NCBI GenBank assembly: GCA_963529855.1
Contig: CAURZK010000001.1
Coordinates: 434,001-498,000, forward strand
Direction: 5' to 3'
Length of the DNA: 64,000 bases
From: 34-65-8 sp963529855
GTDB lineage: Bacteria; Pseudomonadota; Alphaproteobacteria; Sphingomonadales; Sphingomonadaceae
The position numbers and the translations under genes were made by a program. The notes below the pieces were generated by a model. It did no database searches and was not told the origin of the DNA. It worked only from the letters and a program-made list of their open reading frames with translations. Position 1 is the stretch's first letter. Each line of letters opens with the position of its first letter. This document shows, piece by piece, positions 50,956 through 59,443 of the stretch.

Positions 50956-52413
50956 ATGAAAACTGCACGCACCTCCATCGCCCTTGCGGCGTCCATAGCT
51001 CTGGTTGCGTGCGGCGGCGGGGGCGGCGGCGGCGGAAGCGGACCCGTTCAGGGTGGCGGTACGCCGACCCCGACGCCCACAACGGCGGCTTGTTCGCTAT
51101 CGGCCCGCCAGGACTTCGCCAAGGCAGTGATCGACGAATGGTACCTGTTCCCGGACCTGGTCGCGACGGGCGTGAACAAGGCGAACTTTTCCGACGTTCA
51201 GGGTTATCTCGATGCGCTGGTGGCGCCCGCGAGGGCACAATCGCGCGACCGCTTCTTCACCTATATCACTTCGATCCGGGAAGAGACGGCATTCTTCAAT
51301 TCCGGTTCGAGCGCGGGTTTCGGCATTCGCCTGAGTTACGATACCGCCAACAACCGCGTGTTCGTGCTCGAAGCGTTCGAGGGGGCGCCCGGGCTCGCCC
51401 AGGGGCTCGACCGCGGGACTGAGCTTCTGGCAATCGGCACGAGCGCCGGCAGCCTGCAGACCGTTGCCAGCCTGATGGCTTCGGGCGGCGCGCAAGCGGT
51501 CAGCAGTGCCCTGGGCCCGTCTGATCCAGGCGTCACCCGGATCATCCGGATCCGCGACGTGGGCGGGGCGGAACGAGAGGTATCCCTGACCAAGACCGAT
51601 TTCGCGCTCGATCCCGTGTCGAACCGGTATGGCGCGAAGATCCTCGACGATGCGGGGAAGAAGGTGGGTTATATCAACCTGCGTACCTTCATCGATACCG
51701 CCGATGCCGATCTGCGCAGCGCATTCGACCAGTTCCGTCAGCAGGGCGTGACCGAAGTGATTGTCGATGTGCGCTACAACGGCGGCGGGCTGGTCCGGAT
51801 CGCCGAACTCATGGGCGATCTGCTTGGCCGCGACCGGGTTGGCCAGGTCTTCAGCCGCACGACCCTGCGCGCATCCAAGGCGAGCCAAAACGAAACCGAC
51901 CTGTTCGGCGCGCAAAGCCAGGCCATCGCGAGCACCAAGATCGCATTTATCGGAACGCGCAGCACGGCATCGGCAAGCGAACTGGTCGCCAATGCGTTCA
52001 TTCCCTATCTCAACGCCAATACCGCGCTGGTCGGTGCGAACACGTTCGGCAAGCCGGTCGGCCAGTTCGCGTTCGACAAGGCGGAGTGCGACGATCGCAT
52101 TCGTGCGGTGACGTTCAAGACGGAAAACGCCGCCGGGCAAGGTGAGTATTTCACCGGCCTCGCCAGCGTCATGCCGGTCACATGCCGGGCGGCGGACGAC
52201 ATCTTCACCCCCCTGGGCGACCCGGCCGAGGCATCGATCGCACAGGCGCTGGCATTCCTGCGAGGGGGGGCTGCCCAGTGTAGCCCGATTTCCCGCTCGG
52301 GCCAGGATGCAACCGCATCGGCGGAACGACAGCGCGGGCTTTCTGGCAGCCGTGAACCGCTGATGCCGGCCCGCCCCAGCGCGGCCCAGCGCGAAACCCC
52401 GGGTCTTTTCTGA
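50956..52413 (+). CDS. S41 family peptidase lipoprotein
   Basis: This 485-aa lipoprotein carries lipobox LVAC followed by a run of glycines (linker). Then comes an S41/CTP-like protease: N-terminal helical domain (ARQDFAKAVIDEWYLFPDLV), a PDZ-like region (GIRLSYDTANNRVFVLEAFE) and the protease core with the nucleophile region GTRSTASASELVANAF and VDVRYNGGGLVRIAEL. The C-terminal 60 residues are low in motif content. The start at 50956 gives the lipoprotein signal; the upstream open frame lacks one. It probably degrades peptides at the cell surface or in the periplasm. Confidence 0.92.
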   Translation: MKTARTSIALAASIALVACGGGGGGGGSGPVQGGGTPTPTPTTAACSLSARQDFAKAVIDEWYLFPDLVATGVNKANFSDVQGYLDALVAPARAQSRDRFFTYITSIREETAFFNSGSSAGFGIRLSYDTANNRVFVLEAFEGAPGLAQGLDRGTELLAIGTSAGSLQTVASLMASGGAQAVSSALGPSDPGVTRIIRIRDVGGAEREVSLTKTDFALDPVSNRYGAKILDDAGKKVGYINLRTFIDTADADLRSAFDQFRQQGVTEVIVDVRYNGGGLVRIAELMGDLLGRDRVGQVFSRTTLRASKASQNETDLFGAQSQAIASTKIAFIGTRSTASASELVANAFIPYLNANTALVGANTFGKPVGQFAFDKAECDDRIRAVTFKTENAAGQGEYFTGLASVMPVTCRAADDIFTPLGDPAEASIAQALAFLRGGAAQCSPISRSGQDATASAERQRGLSGSREPLMPARPSAAQRETPGLF

Positions 52414-52419
52414 CGCGCC

Positions 52420-53001
52420 TCAGGCGTGGCCGTAAACGTCGAGAAGCGCCAGCAGCCCTTCGATCGGCAATCCGTCGCGCTGTGCCAGCCACAAGGGCTC
52501 TGCCGGATCGAGCACCTGCAGCACGGGTCTTTGGCGATCGTGCCGGGGATGCACACCAACCGCGATCGGCTGCGTCCCGGTCAGGCCGGCCACACTGTTG
52601 CACAGCCATCCGGTCCATTGCGCTGCGCGGGGATGGCGGCCGCTATCGAAACCGCTGAGATAGCTGCGGAAATTGTCGCGACTGAGCGTTGCCCAACAAC
52701 CAAAGCCGAAAGGCTGACGTAAACCCGAAATCGGGACCAGCAGCACGCACCGGATCAGGAAGTGGCGCCCCCCCAGGATGCAGAAATCTTCGGACAGGAA
52801 ATCGATCGCATCCCCGCCTTCCGCCGCTTCGAGTGCATCGACAACGCCCGCGTTGTTTTCGTAACCATCGCGGTGGGGCCAGGGATCAGGGGCCATCGCG
52901 GCCAGATCGAACGGCCAGCCATGCGCGTTATTGCAGGATCGGCAGCGCCAAGTCCCGGCCCGCAGCCGCGCCGCCGCGGAAGACAGCTCGAAACCCGCCA
53001 T
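52420..53001 (-). CDS. DUF2199 domain-containing protein
   Basis: This cytosolic protein of 193 aa has an N-terminal CxxC zinc-like pair (GTWRCRSCNNAHGWPFDLA) and the family segment DFLSEDFCILGGRHFLIRCV followed by WATLSRDNFRSYL. Function unknown. The start at 53001 (MAGFELSSAAARLRA) fits the family; the longer frame to 53157 is not supported. Confidence 0.85.
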   Translation of the reverse strand: MAGFELSSAAARLRAGTWRCRSCNNAHGWPFDLAAMAPDPWPHRDGYENNAGVVDALEAAEGGDAIDFLSEDFCILGGRHFLIRCVLLVPISGLRQPFGFGCWATLSRDNFRSYLSGFDSGRHPRAAQWTGWLCNSVAGLTGTQPIAVGVHPRHDRQRPVLQVLDPAEPLWLAQRDGLPIEGLLALLDVYGHA

Positions 53002-53135
53002 CGGCACTAGCGTACTCCCCGGCCGACAGCCGGCAGGCGCGACCCTGACACCCAACTTTCCATCAAGCCACCATAGACCCTTGAGCGCGCGAGGGAAACC
53101 TTGACGTTCCCGCCCCCGCGTCGCACCGTGGCAGC

Positions 53136-53480
53136 ATGGTACGCGAGCATTCCACATTCGCCCAGTTCTGGCCGTTCTATCTGCGTGAACACTCGCGGCC
53201 CACGACGCGCGCCTTGCATTACTTCGGGACTTCTCTGGTTGTCGCGATCGCGGCGTATGCGGTTGCGACGCAGCGCTGGTGGCTGCTTGCTGCCATGCCG
53301 GTGGCGGGATATCTCTTTGCCTGGCTCGCGCACTTCGGCGTGGAGAAGAACCGGCCCGCGACCTTCACATATCCCCTGTGGAGCCTTGCCGCAGACTTCC
53401 GGATGTGGTGGCTGTGGCTGACCGGGCGGCTGGGCCCGGAACTGGACCGAGCGGGGGTCAGGGATTTGCCGCGCCGGTAA
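53136..53480 (+). CDS. DUF962 / Mpo1-like membrane protein
   Basis: This 114-aa protein matches the YGL010w/Mpo1-like (DUF962) family: WPFYLREHSRPTTRALHYFG near the start, two membrane helices and WLAHFGVEKNRPATFTYPLW. Eukaryotic Mpo1 is an Fe2+-dependent dioxygenase in fatty-acid alpha-oxidation; the conserved histidines (HYFG, HFGVEKNRP) are kept, but activity is inferred. It overlaps the next convergent gene by 23 bp. Confidence 0.88.
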   Translation: MVREHSTFAQFWPFYLREHSRPTTRALHYFGTSLVVAIAAYAVATQRWWLLAAMPVAGYLFAWLAHFGVEKNRPATFTYPLWSLAADFRMWWLWLTGRLGPELDRAGVRDLPRR

Positions 53481-53880
53481 ATGTGCGCGCATCGGTCCAG
53501 GCGCAGCCGTTCCGCTGCTCCTCCCCAACCAGCAGAGTCACCGTCAACGGATAAGTACGGTCGGACATCCCGTCCGAACATTCGCCTTCGGTCACCGTCA
53601 TGTCGAAGCGCGCACCGTCCAGCGTACCGGAAAAGCCCAGCCCGCTGTTTCCCGCGAACCGGGTCACCGCAATAGCGGCACCGTCCGGATTTTCGGGCGT
53701 GGTGTAGAGCAGGCGTTCGCCGGTAACCTCCCCGCCCCAGAACGGTTCGGTGCCGGTAAAGCGGATCGTCTCGTCCGCCCCGATCGCATCGTAAGCTTCA
53801 GTGGTGCGTTCGGCATCGTCTGCAGATTGACAGGCGGGGGTGAGCGAAACGGCGGCGAGGATCAGGATGTGGCGCATCAT
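53458..53880 (-). CDS. Small COG3650-like lipoprotein
   Basis: This 140-aa putative lipoprotein has a short signal and cysteine motif LTPAC. The mature part has the domain IRFTGTEPFWGGEVTGERLL, seen in a family of small lipoproteins of unknown function that often occur with LysM or META domains. The start at 53880 was chosen for the signal peptide; the frame is open 390 bp upstream over another gene. Confidence 0.8.
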   Translation of the reverse strand: MMRHILILAAVSLTPACQSADDAERTTEAYDAIGADETIRFTGTEPFWGGEVTGERLLYTTPENPDGAAIAVTRFAGNSGLGFSGTLDGARFDMTVTEGECSDGMSDRTYPLTVTLLVGEEQRNGCAWTDARTFTGAANP

Positions 53881-53888
53881 ATTCCCCC

Positions 53889-54347
53889 TTATCGAACCGC
53901 CAGGGTCAGCGTGGCAAGCCCCAGGGCCAAACTTAATGGCCAGCGCAAGGCAGTCCACCACCGGGGTGCGACCGCCATTGCCACCAGGCGCCGATCGATC
54001 AAAGGAGCGGCAAGCAATGAAAAGCCCAGGATTACCAGCGCCGGTTGCGGCTGGTCCGGCCGTGCCACCCACCACAGCCCGGCCGCCAACGCGATGAGAC
54101 TGGGCATGACTGCGGCAACCCAGACCCACCCCAATACGCCGCGCCCTTGGGCAGCTGGTGCAGTTGCAGCCATGCCCCACCAAGTTCCGCCGAGGAAGGA
54201 GAGAATCAGCCCTGCGTAAAGTCCGCCAGCGATTCGCGCGCTGTCGAGCCAGGCGGGCTCTCCGGCCCAAGCGGCAACGACCGCCGAAATTTGCGGCAAG
54301 AGCCCGGCGAGCCCGAGCATACGCGCCATGACCGGAACTGCTCGCAT
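53889..54347 (-). CDS. DUF3429 family membrane protein
   Basis: This 152-aa inner-membrane protein has about five helices and the family core GGLYAGLILSFLGGTWWGMA. Role unknown. It lies 8 bp upstream of the small lipoprotein on the same strand, so co-transcription is likely. Confidence 0.88.
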   Translation of the reverse strand: MRAVPVMARMLGLAGLLPQISAVVAAWAGEPAWLDSARIAGGLYAGLILSFLGGTWWGMAATAPAAQGRGVLGWVWVAAVMPSLIALAAGLWWVARPDQPQPALVILGFSLLAAPLIDRRLVAMAVAPRWWTALRWPLSLALGLATLTLAVR

Positions 54348-54597
54348 GCCCTCAGTACCTACTACGGAGGCGACCCAACGTCGATGGCGTGCCGAAGGTC
54401 ACCCGGATAACCTCCATTCATCCGGCGCCTGCGATTTCGTTGGAGATTTGGCAACTAACGAAGTCGAGAAGGTTTCGGGCAGGCCTGAAACCAATGCCGC
54501 CGCCGACCTGATGCCCTCACCATATTATCGGCGAAAGGCAAAAGGGCGGCAGCGTACTTGGCCATAAGGACTGATCGTCCTCACGTAGCGGCTTGGT

Positions 54598-55194
54598 TTA
54601 CTCCGGCATCAGTACCGTGTCGATGACATGAATGACGCCGTTCGACGCGTCGAGATCGGTCTGCGTCACTCTCGCCTTGTTACCCGCCGCATCAGTCAGG
54701 ACGACGTTGCCGCCTTCCATGGTTGCCGTCAGCGTTGCACCATTAGCCGTGGTGATCTTGTGCCCTGCAGCGCCGGCCGATTCGATAGCCTGCTGCAGCG
54801 CCGCAGCGTTAACTTCGCCCGGAACCACGTGATATTGGAGAATGCCAGCCAGATCGGCCTTGCCGGCAGGGCTCATCAACTCGTCGCGAGTGGCTTGGGC
54901 AACCTTGTCGAAAGCGGCGTTTTTCGGCGCGAAAACCGTGAACGGCCCCGGGCCCGACAGAGTAGCGCCGAGATCGGCCGAAGTCACGGCCGATACGAGC
55001 GTGGAGAAATCGGGATTGCCTTGCGCCACTTCCACGACGTTGCCCGTCGCTGCGGCATCCGCGTCATCGGCTGCCATCGTATCTTCAGCCATCATCGCGT
55101 CATCGGTGGTCGCGGCATCGTCGGCAGGTTCGCTGCCGCATGCTGCAAGCGCGAGGGCAGCCGTAGCGGCGAAAAGGATCGAGGTGTTGCGCAT
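54598..55194 (-). CDS. Fasciclin-domain lipoprotein
   Basis: This 198-aa lipoprotein has lipobox LAAC and an acidic Ala/Asp/Met-rich linker (about residues 25-55). One FAS1 domain follows, with the H1 box GPGPFTVFAPKNAAFDKVA, the YH motif ILQYHVVPGEVNAAAL and H2 box SNGVIHVIDTVLMP. FAS1 domains mediate adhesion between cells or to matrix. The start at 55194 follows AGGAG. Confidence 0.94.
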   Translation of the reverse strand: MRNTSILFAATAALALAACGSEPADDAATTDDAMMAEDTMAADDADAAATGNVVEVAQGNPDFSTLVSAVTSADLGATLSGPGPFTVFAPKNAAFDKVAQATRDELMSPAGKADLAGILQYHVVPGEVNAAALQQAIESAGAAGHKITTANGATLTATMEGGNVVLTDAAGNKARVTQTDLDASNGVIHVIDTVLMPE

Positions 55195-55416
55195 GAATGT
55201 GCTCCTGTCAGATCGAGACGGCGGACGCACGGCCCGCTCGGCAGTAGGAACAGGCGGGGGGGCGAGATGTTCCGAAAGATTCATCGGCCGTTCAGTACGC
55301 GCGCCCGCACGACGCGATGACTTGGGTTACAGGTGGGATGGATGGTAGGCCTAGGGAAACATTGATCGATTGGGCGGTTAGAATTCCACCCTCTTCCTTA
55401 CCGTGGAGCCATCTCG

Positions 55417-55860
55417 ATGCCCAAGACTGCTTTCGCCCTGCTTCCCATCCTCGCGCTGTCGCTAGCCGCGTGCGAGTCGCAAGCCGAAAAGGAAGCGGAC
55501 GCTGTCGAAGATGCCGTTGAACAGAGCGCCGACGCCAGTGCTGCGGCAGCGGGGAGCGCCATCGCAGCGCTCGGGATGACCGAGGCGCAGTTGCTGGATG
55601 CCGACCTCGTTACACCGACCGGCGACGATCTTGGCGATGTCGAACAGGTACGCCGCGGGGCCGACGGCACAGTGGAAGGATTGCTGGTGGAACTCGACGA
55701 CACCGATCCCGACCGCTGGGTGGTGGTTCCGATTGCCGGTCTTACGGCGCGCGCCGATGGCGCCGACATGGACGTTCAGACCGCGATGACGGCGGCGGAA
55801 CTGGCTGCATTGCCCGACGCCCAGATGACCATGCCGGTTGCGCCGACCCCGGCTGGCTGA
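55417..55860 (+). CDS. PRC-barrel-like lipoprotein
   Basis: This 147-aa protein has a lipoprotein signal with lipobox LAAC and an acidic/Ala linker. A PRC-barrel-like domain (LVTPTGDDLGDVEQVRRGAD, then GLLVELDDTDPDRWVVVPI) follows, which may bind ligands or partner proteins at the membrane. Function unknown. Confidence 0.8.
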   Translation: MPKTAFALLPILALSLAACESQAEKEADAVEDAVEQSADASAAAAGSAIAALGMTEAQLLDADLVTPTGDDLGDVEQVRRGADGTVEGLLVELDDTDPDRWVVVPIAGLTARADGADMDVQTAMTAAELAALPDAQMTMPVAPTPAG

Positions 55861-55877
55861 TCCAGCGGCCCGGGCGG

Positions 55878-56096
55878 TCAGGCGGCCGCCTTGGCAGCCT
55901 CGTCTTCCAGACGCTTGGTCCGAGCGATGTCCGCTTTGACGCGCTCGGCAGCAACGCGGCGCGCCTGGTCGGCTAGCCCCCGCCAGGTGGCGGCAGAGCG
56001 CAGCGCCCGGTCGCGCACGTTGTCGAGCGTGGCGGCCTTTGCTTCGGCCTCGGCCTCGCTCACGCGCTGTGTGTAGAATTCCAGAGATTGGTTCAT
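55878..56096 (-). CDS. Small Ala/Arg-rich helical protein
   Basis: A 72-aa protein composed almost wholly of helix-forming residues (VSEAEAEAKAATLDNVRDRA, then LADQARRVAAERVKADIART). It resembles a small coiled-coil. No family name can be given. The ribosome binding site is unremarkable. Confidence 0.6.
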   Translation of the reverse strand: MNQSLEFYTQRVSEAEAEAKAATLDNVRDRALRSAATWRGLADQARRVAAERVKADIARTKRLEDEAAKAAA

Positions 56097-56189
56097 GGTC
56101 GGCGCGGCTCCGTGGTCGAGGGGAAGGTGGTGACGGCGCCCGCCCCCGCCACGCGCATGGGCGCAAGCGGCAGGCGGGCGCGCGCCGGA

Positions 56190-56399
56190 TCAGGCAGCGG
56201 ACAGGTTGACTGCGCTTTCCTTGCCATTGCGGCCGGTTTCGACTTCGTAGTTGAGGCGCTGCTCCTTATCGAGCGTGTGCATGCCGGCGGCCTGCACTGC
56301 GGTCACGTGAACGAAGCTGTCGGCCGAGCCGTCGTCGGGCTGGATGAAGCCATAGCCCTTGTCTGCATTGAAGAACTTGACGGTTCCGGTCTTGGTCAT
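56190..56399 (-). CDS. Cold-shock domain protein
   Basis: This 69-aa single-stranded nucleic-acid-binding protein has RNP1 KGYGFIQP and RNP2 SFVHVTA. It is an RNA chaperone. The start at 56399 follows AAGGAACG; the open frame upstream to 56552 is leader sequence. A long 5' leader of about 190 bp up to the next gene may carry the temperature-responsive structure usual for csp mRNAs. Confidence 0.96.
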   Translation of the reverse strand: MTKTGTVKFFNADKGYGFIQPDDGSADSFVHVTAVQAAGMHTLDKEQRLNYEVETGRNGKESAVNLSAA

Positions 56400-56594
56400 G
56401 AAGCGTTCCTTTCGAGAAACGTAGGTTGCCCGCGGGCGACATGCCCGCAGGTCGTGCTTCGGTTTCGTGTTCGAAAGGGAAGTCGCCGTCTGGTTTACGC
56501 CGGGGGTGCAAAACACCAAGCGGCGGTCGTCAAAAGCCGAAGTCCGTCGCAAATGTCGACGTCAGCAGCAGCCTTGTAGCACGGCTTTCCCCAA

Positions 56595-57077
56595 TCACCT
56601 AATCGCGCCCCGAAAGGCCCCTTTTACCGGGGGCCATGTCACACCTGTCACACTGTCCAGAGGCGAAACTGTCGCCTTGCGCGGCAAAGCGTCACCTTGT
56701 GCAAGGCCCGCGTCACCTTGCGCGCGCGAGGAAGAGCCGCGGTGCAGCGCGACGATCGCGGCCAGCCCCGGCCCGTCCCAGCGCGAGGCGCCGCGCGCCT
56801 GCACCGCGGCAAAGCGCGCCCGGACCCCCTGCTTGCGCGCCCCGTCGAACGCCGCGACGAAGCGCGTGCCCGCCAGCCGCGCGCGCAGGCGATAGGCGGA
56901 CTGGCGGCTCATCCCGACACTGCGCGCCGCCTCCGCCACGCAGCCGCACCGGGCCAGCGCCTCGAGGAATGTGGTCACCTTGGGCATCGTCCAGCGATAG
57001 TCGGCATTGCACTGGCGGGCCTTGCGCGCGGCAGGGCTGGCGGTGGCGGCGGGGTTGGTGTCGACGGGCGTATCCAT
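56595..57077 (-). CDS. HTH DNA-binding protein
   Basis: This 160-aa protein has a helix-turn-helix at about residues 34-70 (FLEALARCGCVAEAARSVGM, then SRQSAYRLRARLAGTRF), of a type common in sphingomonads, and a low-complexity C-terminus. Regulatory targets unknown. Three direct DNA repeats occupy its 3' end and are not in register with codons, so they may be DNA-level sites rather than protein repeats. Confidence 0.75.
   Translation of the reverse strand: MDTPVDTNPAATASPAARKARQCNADYRWTMPKVTTFLEALARCGCVAEAARSVGMSRQSAYRLRARLAGTRFVAAFDGARKQGVRARFAAVQARGASRWDGPGLAAIVALHRGSSSRAQGDAGLAQGDALPRKATVSPLDSVTGVTWPPVKGAFRGAIR
56671..56723. repeat. Three phased direct repeats at the 3' end of the HTH gene
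   Basis: Copies of GTCRCCTTGYGC begin at 56671, 56691 and 56712, spaced 20 and 21 bp (two helical turns). A fourth degenerate series (GTCACACCTGTCACACTGTC) precedes them. Confidence 0.6.
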
Positions 57078-57156
57078 CGGACAGGATAAGGCACAGGCGC
57101 GGCGCTGTAGGAAAGCGGTTTGTGCCCGGGCGCCTCCGCCTTGCCCCGCCCCTGCC

Positions 57157-57513
57157 CTACCCCGCAGCGGCGTGCTGGCGGAACCAGTCGGCGAGTTCTT
57201 CTTCCGTCAACTCGCCCGCGGCCAGGGCGAGCATGGCAACGACCAGTTCAGCGTCGGTTGCGCGCAATTCGCTGCCGTTGAGCATGAGGAACGTTTCCGC
57301 GACCACCGCCGCAGTACGCTTGTTGCCGTCCGTGAAGGGATGATTGCGCGCAATCCCGAATGCGTAGGCTGCTGCGAGCGCGGCCATGTCGGGCGCACCA
57401 TATTCCGCAAGGTTGCGCGGACGCATCATCGCGCTTTCGAGCGCACCCGCATCGCGCACGCCCTCGGCCCCGCCATGCTCGGCAAGCTGCTCCGCATGGG
57501 ACGCGAGCGCCAC
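57157..57513 (-). CDS. doc: Death-on-curing (Doc/Fic) family toxin
   Basis: The catalytic Fic/Doc motif is HPFTDGNKRTAAV near residue 58, intact. The family kinase-like toxin phosphorylates elongation factor Tu. The antitoxin lies immediately upstream. A GTG start is used here, but homology-like sequence (YVWIATEVALASH) continues upstream to a CTG at 57546, which lies 8 nt after the antitoxin stop; no ATG, GTG or TTG is available there, so the true start is uncertain and may be non-canonical. Confidence 0.88.
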   Translation of the reverse strand: MALASHAEQLAEHGGAEGVRDAGALESAMMRPRNLAEYGAPDMAALAAAYAFGIARNHPFTDGNKRTAAVVAETFLMLNGSELRATDAELVVAMLALAAGELTEEELADWFRQHAAAG

Positions 57514-57554
57514 CTCGGTGGCGATCCAGACATATCGGTGAGGCAGAACGCGGC

Positions 57555-57782
57555 CTACTTCGCGAGTTCGCGCAGCGCCCGCTTGCGCCGCGCCATAACC
57601 TCGCGCGCGGCGGCCATCTGCGCGTCGAAGTCCGGCTCCGCAGCCGACAGCTCGATCCCGCGCGGGGTGACGACCACCGACAGCTCCTGCCCGACCTGGG
57701 CATCGAGATGGGCAAGCAGTTCCTTGGGCAGGATGACCCCTGCGGAGTTGCCGATTCTGATGATCTTGAGCGGTGCGTTCAT
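57555..57782 (-). CDS. AbrB/MazE-type antitoxin
   Basis: This 75-aa protein has a swapped-hairpin AbrB DNA-binding domain (PLKIIRIGNSAGVILPKELL) and a C-terminal toxin-binding tail (AREVMARRKRALRELAK). It should neutralise the Doc toxin and repress the operon. The start at 57782 begins the AbrB domain; the longer frame is not supported. Confidence 0.9.
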   Translation of the reverse strand: MNAPLKIIRIGNSAGVILPKELLAHLDAQVGQELSVVVTPRGIELSAAEPDFDAQMAAAREVMARRKRALRELAK

Positions 57783-57882
57783 ACGGCTGTTATAACGCAA
57801 GGCGCAATTGTCTTCAACCGCCCACGTAGTATGGCCCCGCGTGGCTGGAGCGTTACGCCCTGGCGCGCTAGGAGCGGGAACG

Positions 57883-58413
57883 ATGCACCCCGCCGACCCG
57901 CCACAACCTGCCATGCCCGACCTCGCCCCGCCGGAAGGCGCCGTGACCGTGCTGGTCGATGCCGACGCCTGCCCGGTGAAGGAAGAGATCTACCGCGTGG
58001 CCGAGCGGCACGGCGCGCATGTGCGCGTGGTAGCCAACCAGATGTTCCGCGTGCCCGTGAGCGCGCGGGTGAAGCGGGTGACGGTCTCGGACGCATTCGA
58101 CGCGGCGGACGACTGGATCGCGGCGCACGCCAGCCCCCGCACGCTGGTGGTGACCGGCGACATCCTCCTCGCCGACCGCGCGCTGAAGGCGGGCGCGACC
58201 GTGCTGGCGCACACCGGCAAGCCTTTCGACGCCGGCAGCATCGGCGGCGCAGTGGCCACCCGCGCGATCATGGCCGATCTGCGCGCCGGGATGGACGGCC
58301 CGCTGGGCGGCAGCGGCGGCGGCCCACCCGCGTTCCGCAAGGAAGACCGTTCGCGCTTCCTGCAGGCGCTGGACCGGGAGTTGGTGCGGTTGGGGCGGAG
58401 GCGTTTCAGTTAG
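57883..58413 (+). CDS. YaiI/YqxD family protein (DUF188)
   Basis: This 176-aa protein of the PIN-like DUF188 family has VTVLVDADACPVKEEIYRVA near the start, TGDILLADRALKAGATVL, and the invariant FDAGSIGGAVATRAIM. Function unknown, presumably a nuclease-like fold. Start 57883 follows GGAG by 8 nt; MPDLAPP at 57913 is an alternative. It is divergent from the toxin-antitoxin pair. Confidence 0.9.
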   Translation: MHPADPPQPAMPDLAPPEGAVTVLVDADACPVKEEIYRVAERHGAHVRVVANQMFRVPVSARVKRVTVSDAFDAADDWIAAHASPRTLVVTGDILLADRALKAGATVLAHTGKPFDAGSIGGAVATRAIMADLRAGMDGPLGGSGGGPPAFRKEDRSRFLQALDRELVRLGRRRFS

Positions 58414-58673
58414 CCAACAACCTCGTAAGGCCAACTGTGATGAGTATATAAGAAGGGATCGCTACCTTCACGATCTGTTTCCTTAGCGTAAATGCGAAAT
58501 TTCGTTCCGACAGGATGCCGGGTGCGCATGTCCTTGGAGCATTCAACGACCATGTTTGTTGGGTAAAACTCGCCCGATATCGGTCGTGCTCGGACTTTGC
58601 CGTGATGCCCCCTCGCTCCGCCGTCAAAAGTCTCGATGATTACTTGTCGGTATTCAGACCATGGCTTCGTCAT
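58410..58673 (-). CDS. Small protein of unknown function in the TcmP island
   Basis: This 87-aa hydrophilic protein (FYPTNMVVECSKDMRTRHPV, then FRIYAKETDREGSDPFLYTH) matches no family I recognise. It may form a small beta-barrel. It lies 11 bp after the three-Cys-motif gene on the same strand, in AT-richer DNA, so it probably belongs to the same accessory unit. Its stop overlaps the end of the DUF188 gene. Confidence 0.65.
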   Translation of the reverse strand: MTKPWSEYRQVIIETFDGGARGHHGKVRARPISGEFYPTNMVVECSKDMRTRHPVGTKFRIYAKETDREGSDPFLYTHHSWPYEVVG

Positions 58674-58684
58674 ATACCGCCTCC

Positions 58685-59443
58685 CTAAATTTCGAGCTCC
58701 AACGGATACTCATCGAATGTCTGCCCATGCAATTCCCGGCCAGTCACTTTTTTGTTACGACCACCCCACTGCTTGAAAAAGAAAGCCACATCATCTCGAC
58801 GGCAAATCTCAAGCAACCTCTCCACCCACGCTTCTTCCATCGGTCGCGAACGCGGCCCCGACTCACCGCCTACGATGGCCCAATGGATGCCTTTGAGGTC
58901 GATTTCTTTAATTCCGCCGATCAGCGGCTCGAACGAAACGAAGCGCGTTGCGCCGACGATAGATGTCAGATGCTTCACACGATCTGCGACGTCTTCGTTC
59001 TCGACGGATGTGCCAACCCAGATATGATGTTCGGCTTGGATCGACTCGGCGGCGAACATCGCGGCCATTCGATCCGGCCGCTTTGTCAGAATCTGGAAAT
59101 GATGCTGTGGGCATCGGATCATGGTTTGCCAGACCCGCTGGATGAAATGGTCAGGTACTTCGGGGTGAAACAGGTCGGACATCGAATTGACGAAGATGCG
59201 CTTGGGCTTTCGCCATTCTAGCGGAGCCGAAAGGCTGAACTCGTCGACATTGACTCGGCCAGTCCAAACGTAGCGACCACCGCTTTTCCGAGTGGTCCCG
59301 CGATACTTTTCGTGTCCCATCGCCTGTAGGCGTGCCGCCATCCGCATCGCGTAGCAGTTCGAACAGCCGCTAGACGCGATGCTGCATCCGGCCACCGGAT
59401 TCCACGTGACGTCGGTCCACTCAATTTCCGACATACCGGCCAT
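58685..59443 (-). CDS. Three-Cys-motif protein, phage Gp37/Gp68-like (DUF5131)
   Basis: This 252-aa protein begins with IEWTDVTWNPVAGCSIASSG and then CSNCYAMRMA, giving the three-cysteine motif (C-x7-C-x2-C) that resembles a radical-SAM-like iron-sulfur site. Family signatures KPKRIFVNSMSDLFHPEVPD, HHFQILTKRPDRM and IVGGESGPRSRPM are present. It is known as phage Gp37/Gp68; function unknown, thought to act on nucleic acid or nucleotides. Coupled to tcmP by TAATG. A second ATG three codons on is possible. Confidence 0.9.
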   Translation of the reverse strand: MAGMSEIEWTDVTWNPVAGCSIASSGCSNCYAMRMAARLQAMGHEKYRGTTRKSGGRYVWTGRVNVDEFSLSAPLEWRKPKRIFVNSMSDLFHPEVPDHFIQRVWQTMIRCPQHHFQILTKRPDRMAAMFAAESIQAEHHIWVGTSVENEDVADRVKHLTSIVGATRFVSFEPLIGGIKEIDLKGIHWAIVGGESGPRSRPMEEAWVERLLEICRRDDVAFFFKQWGGRNKKVTGRELHGQTFDEYPLELEI

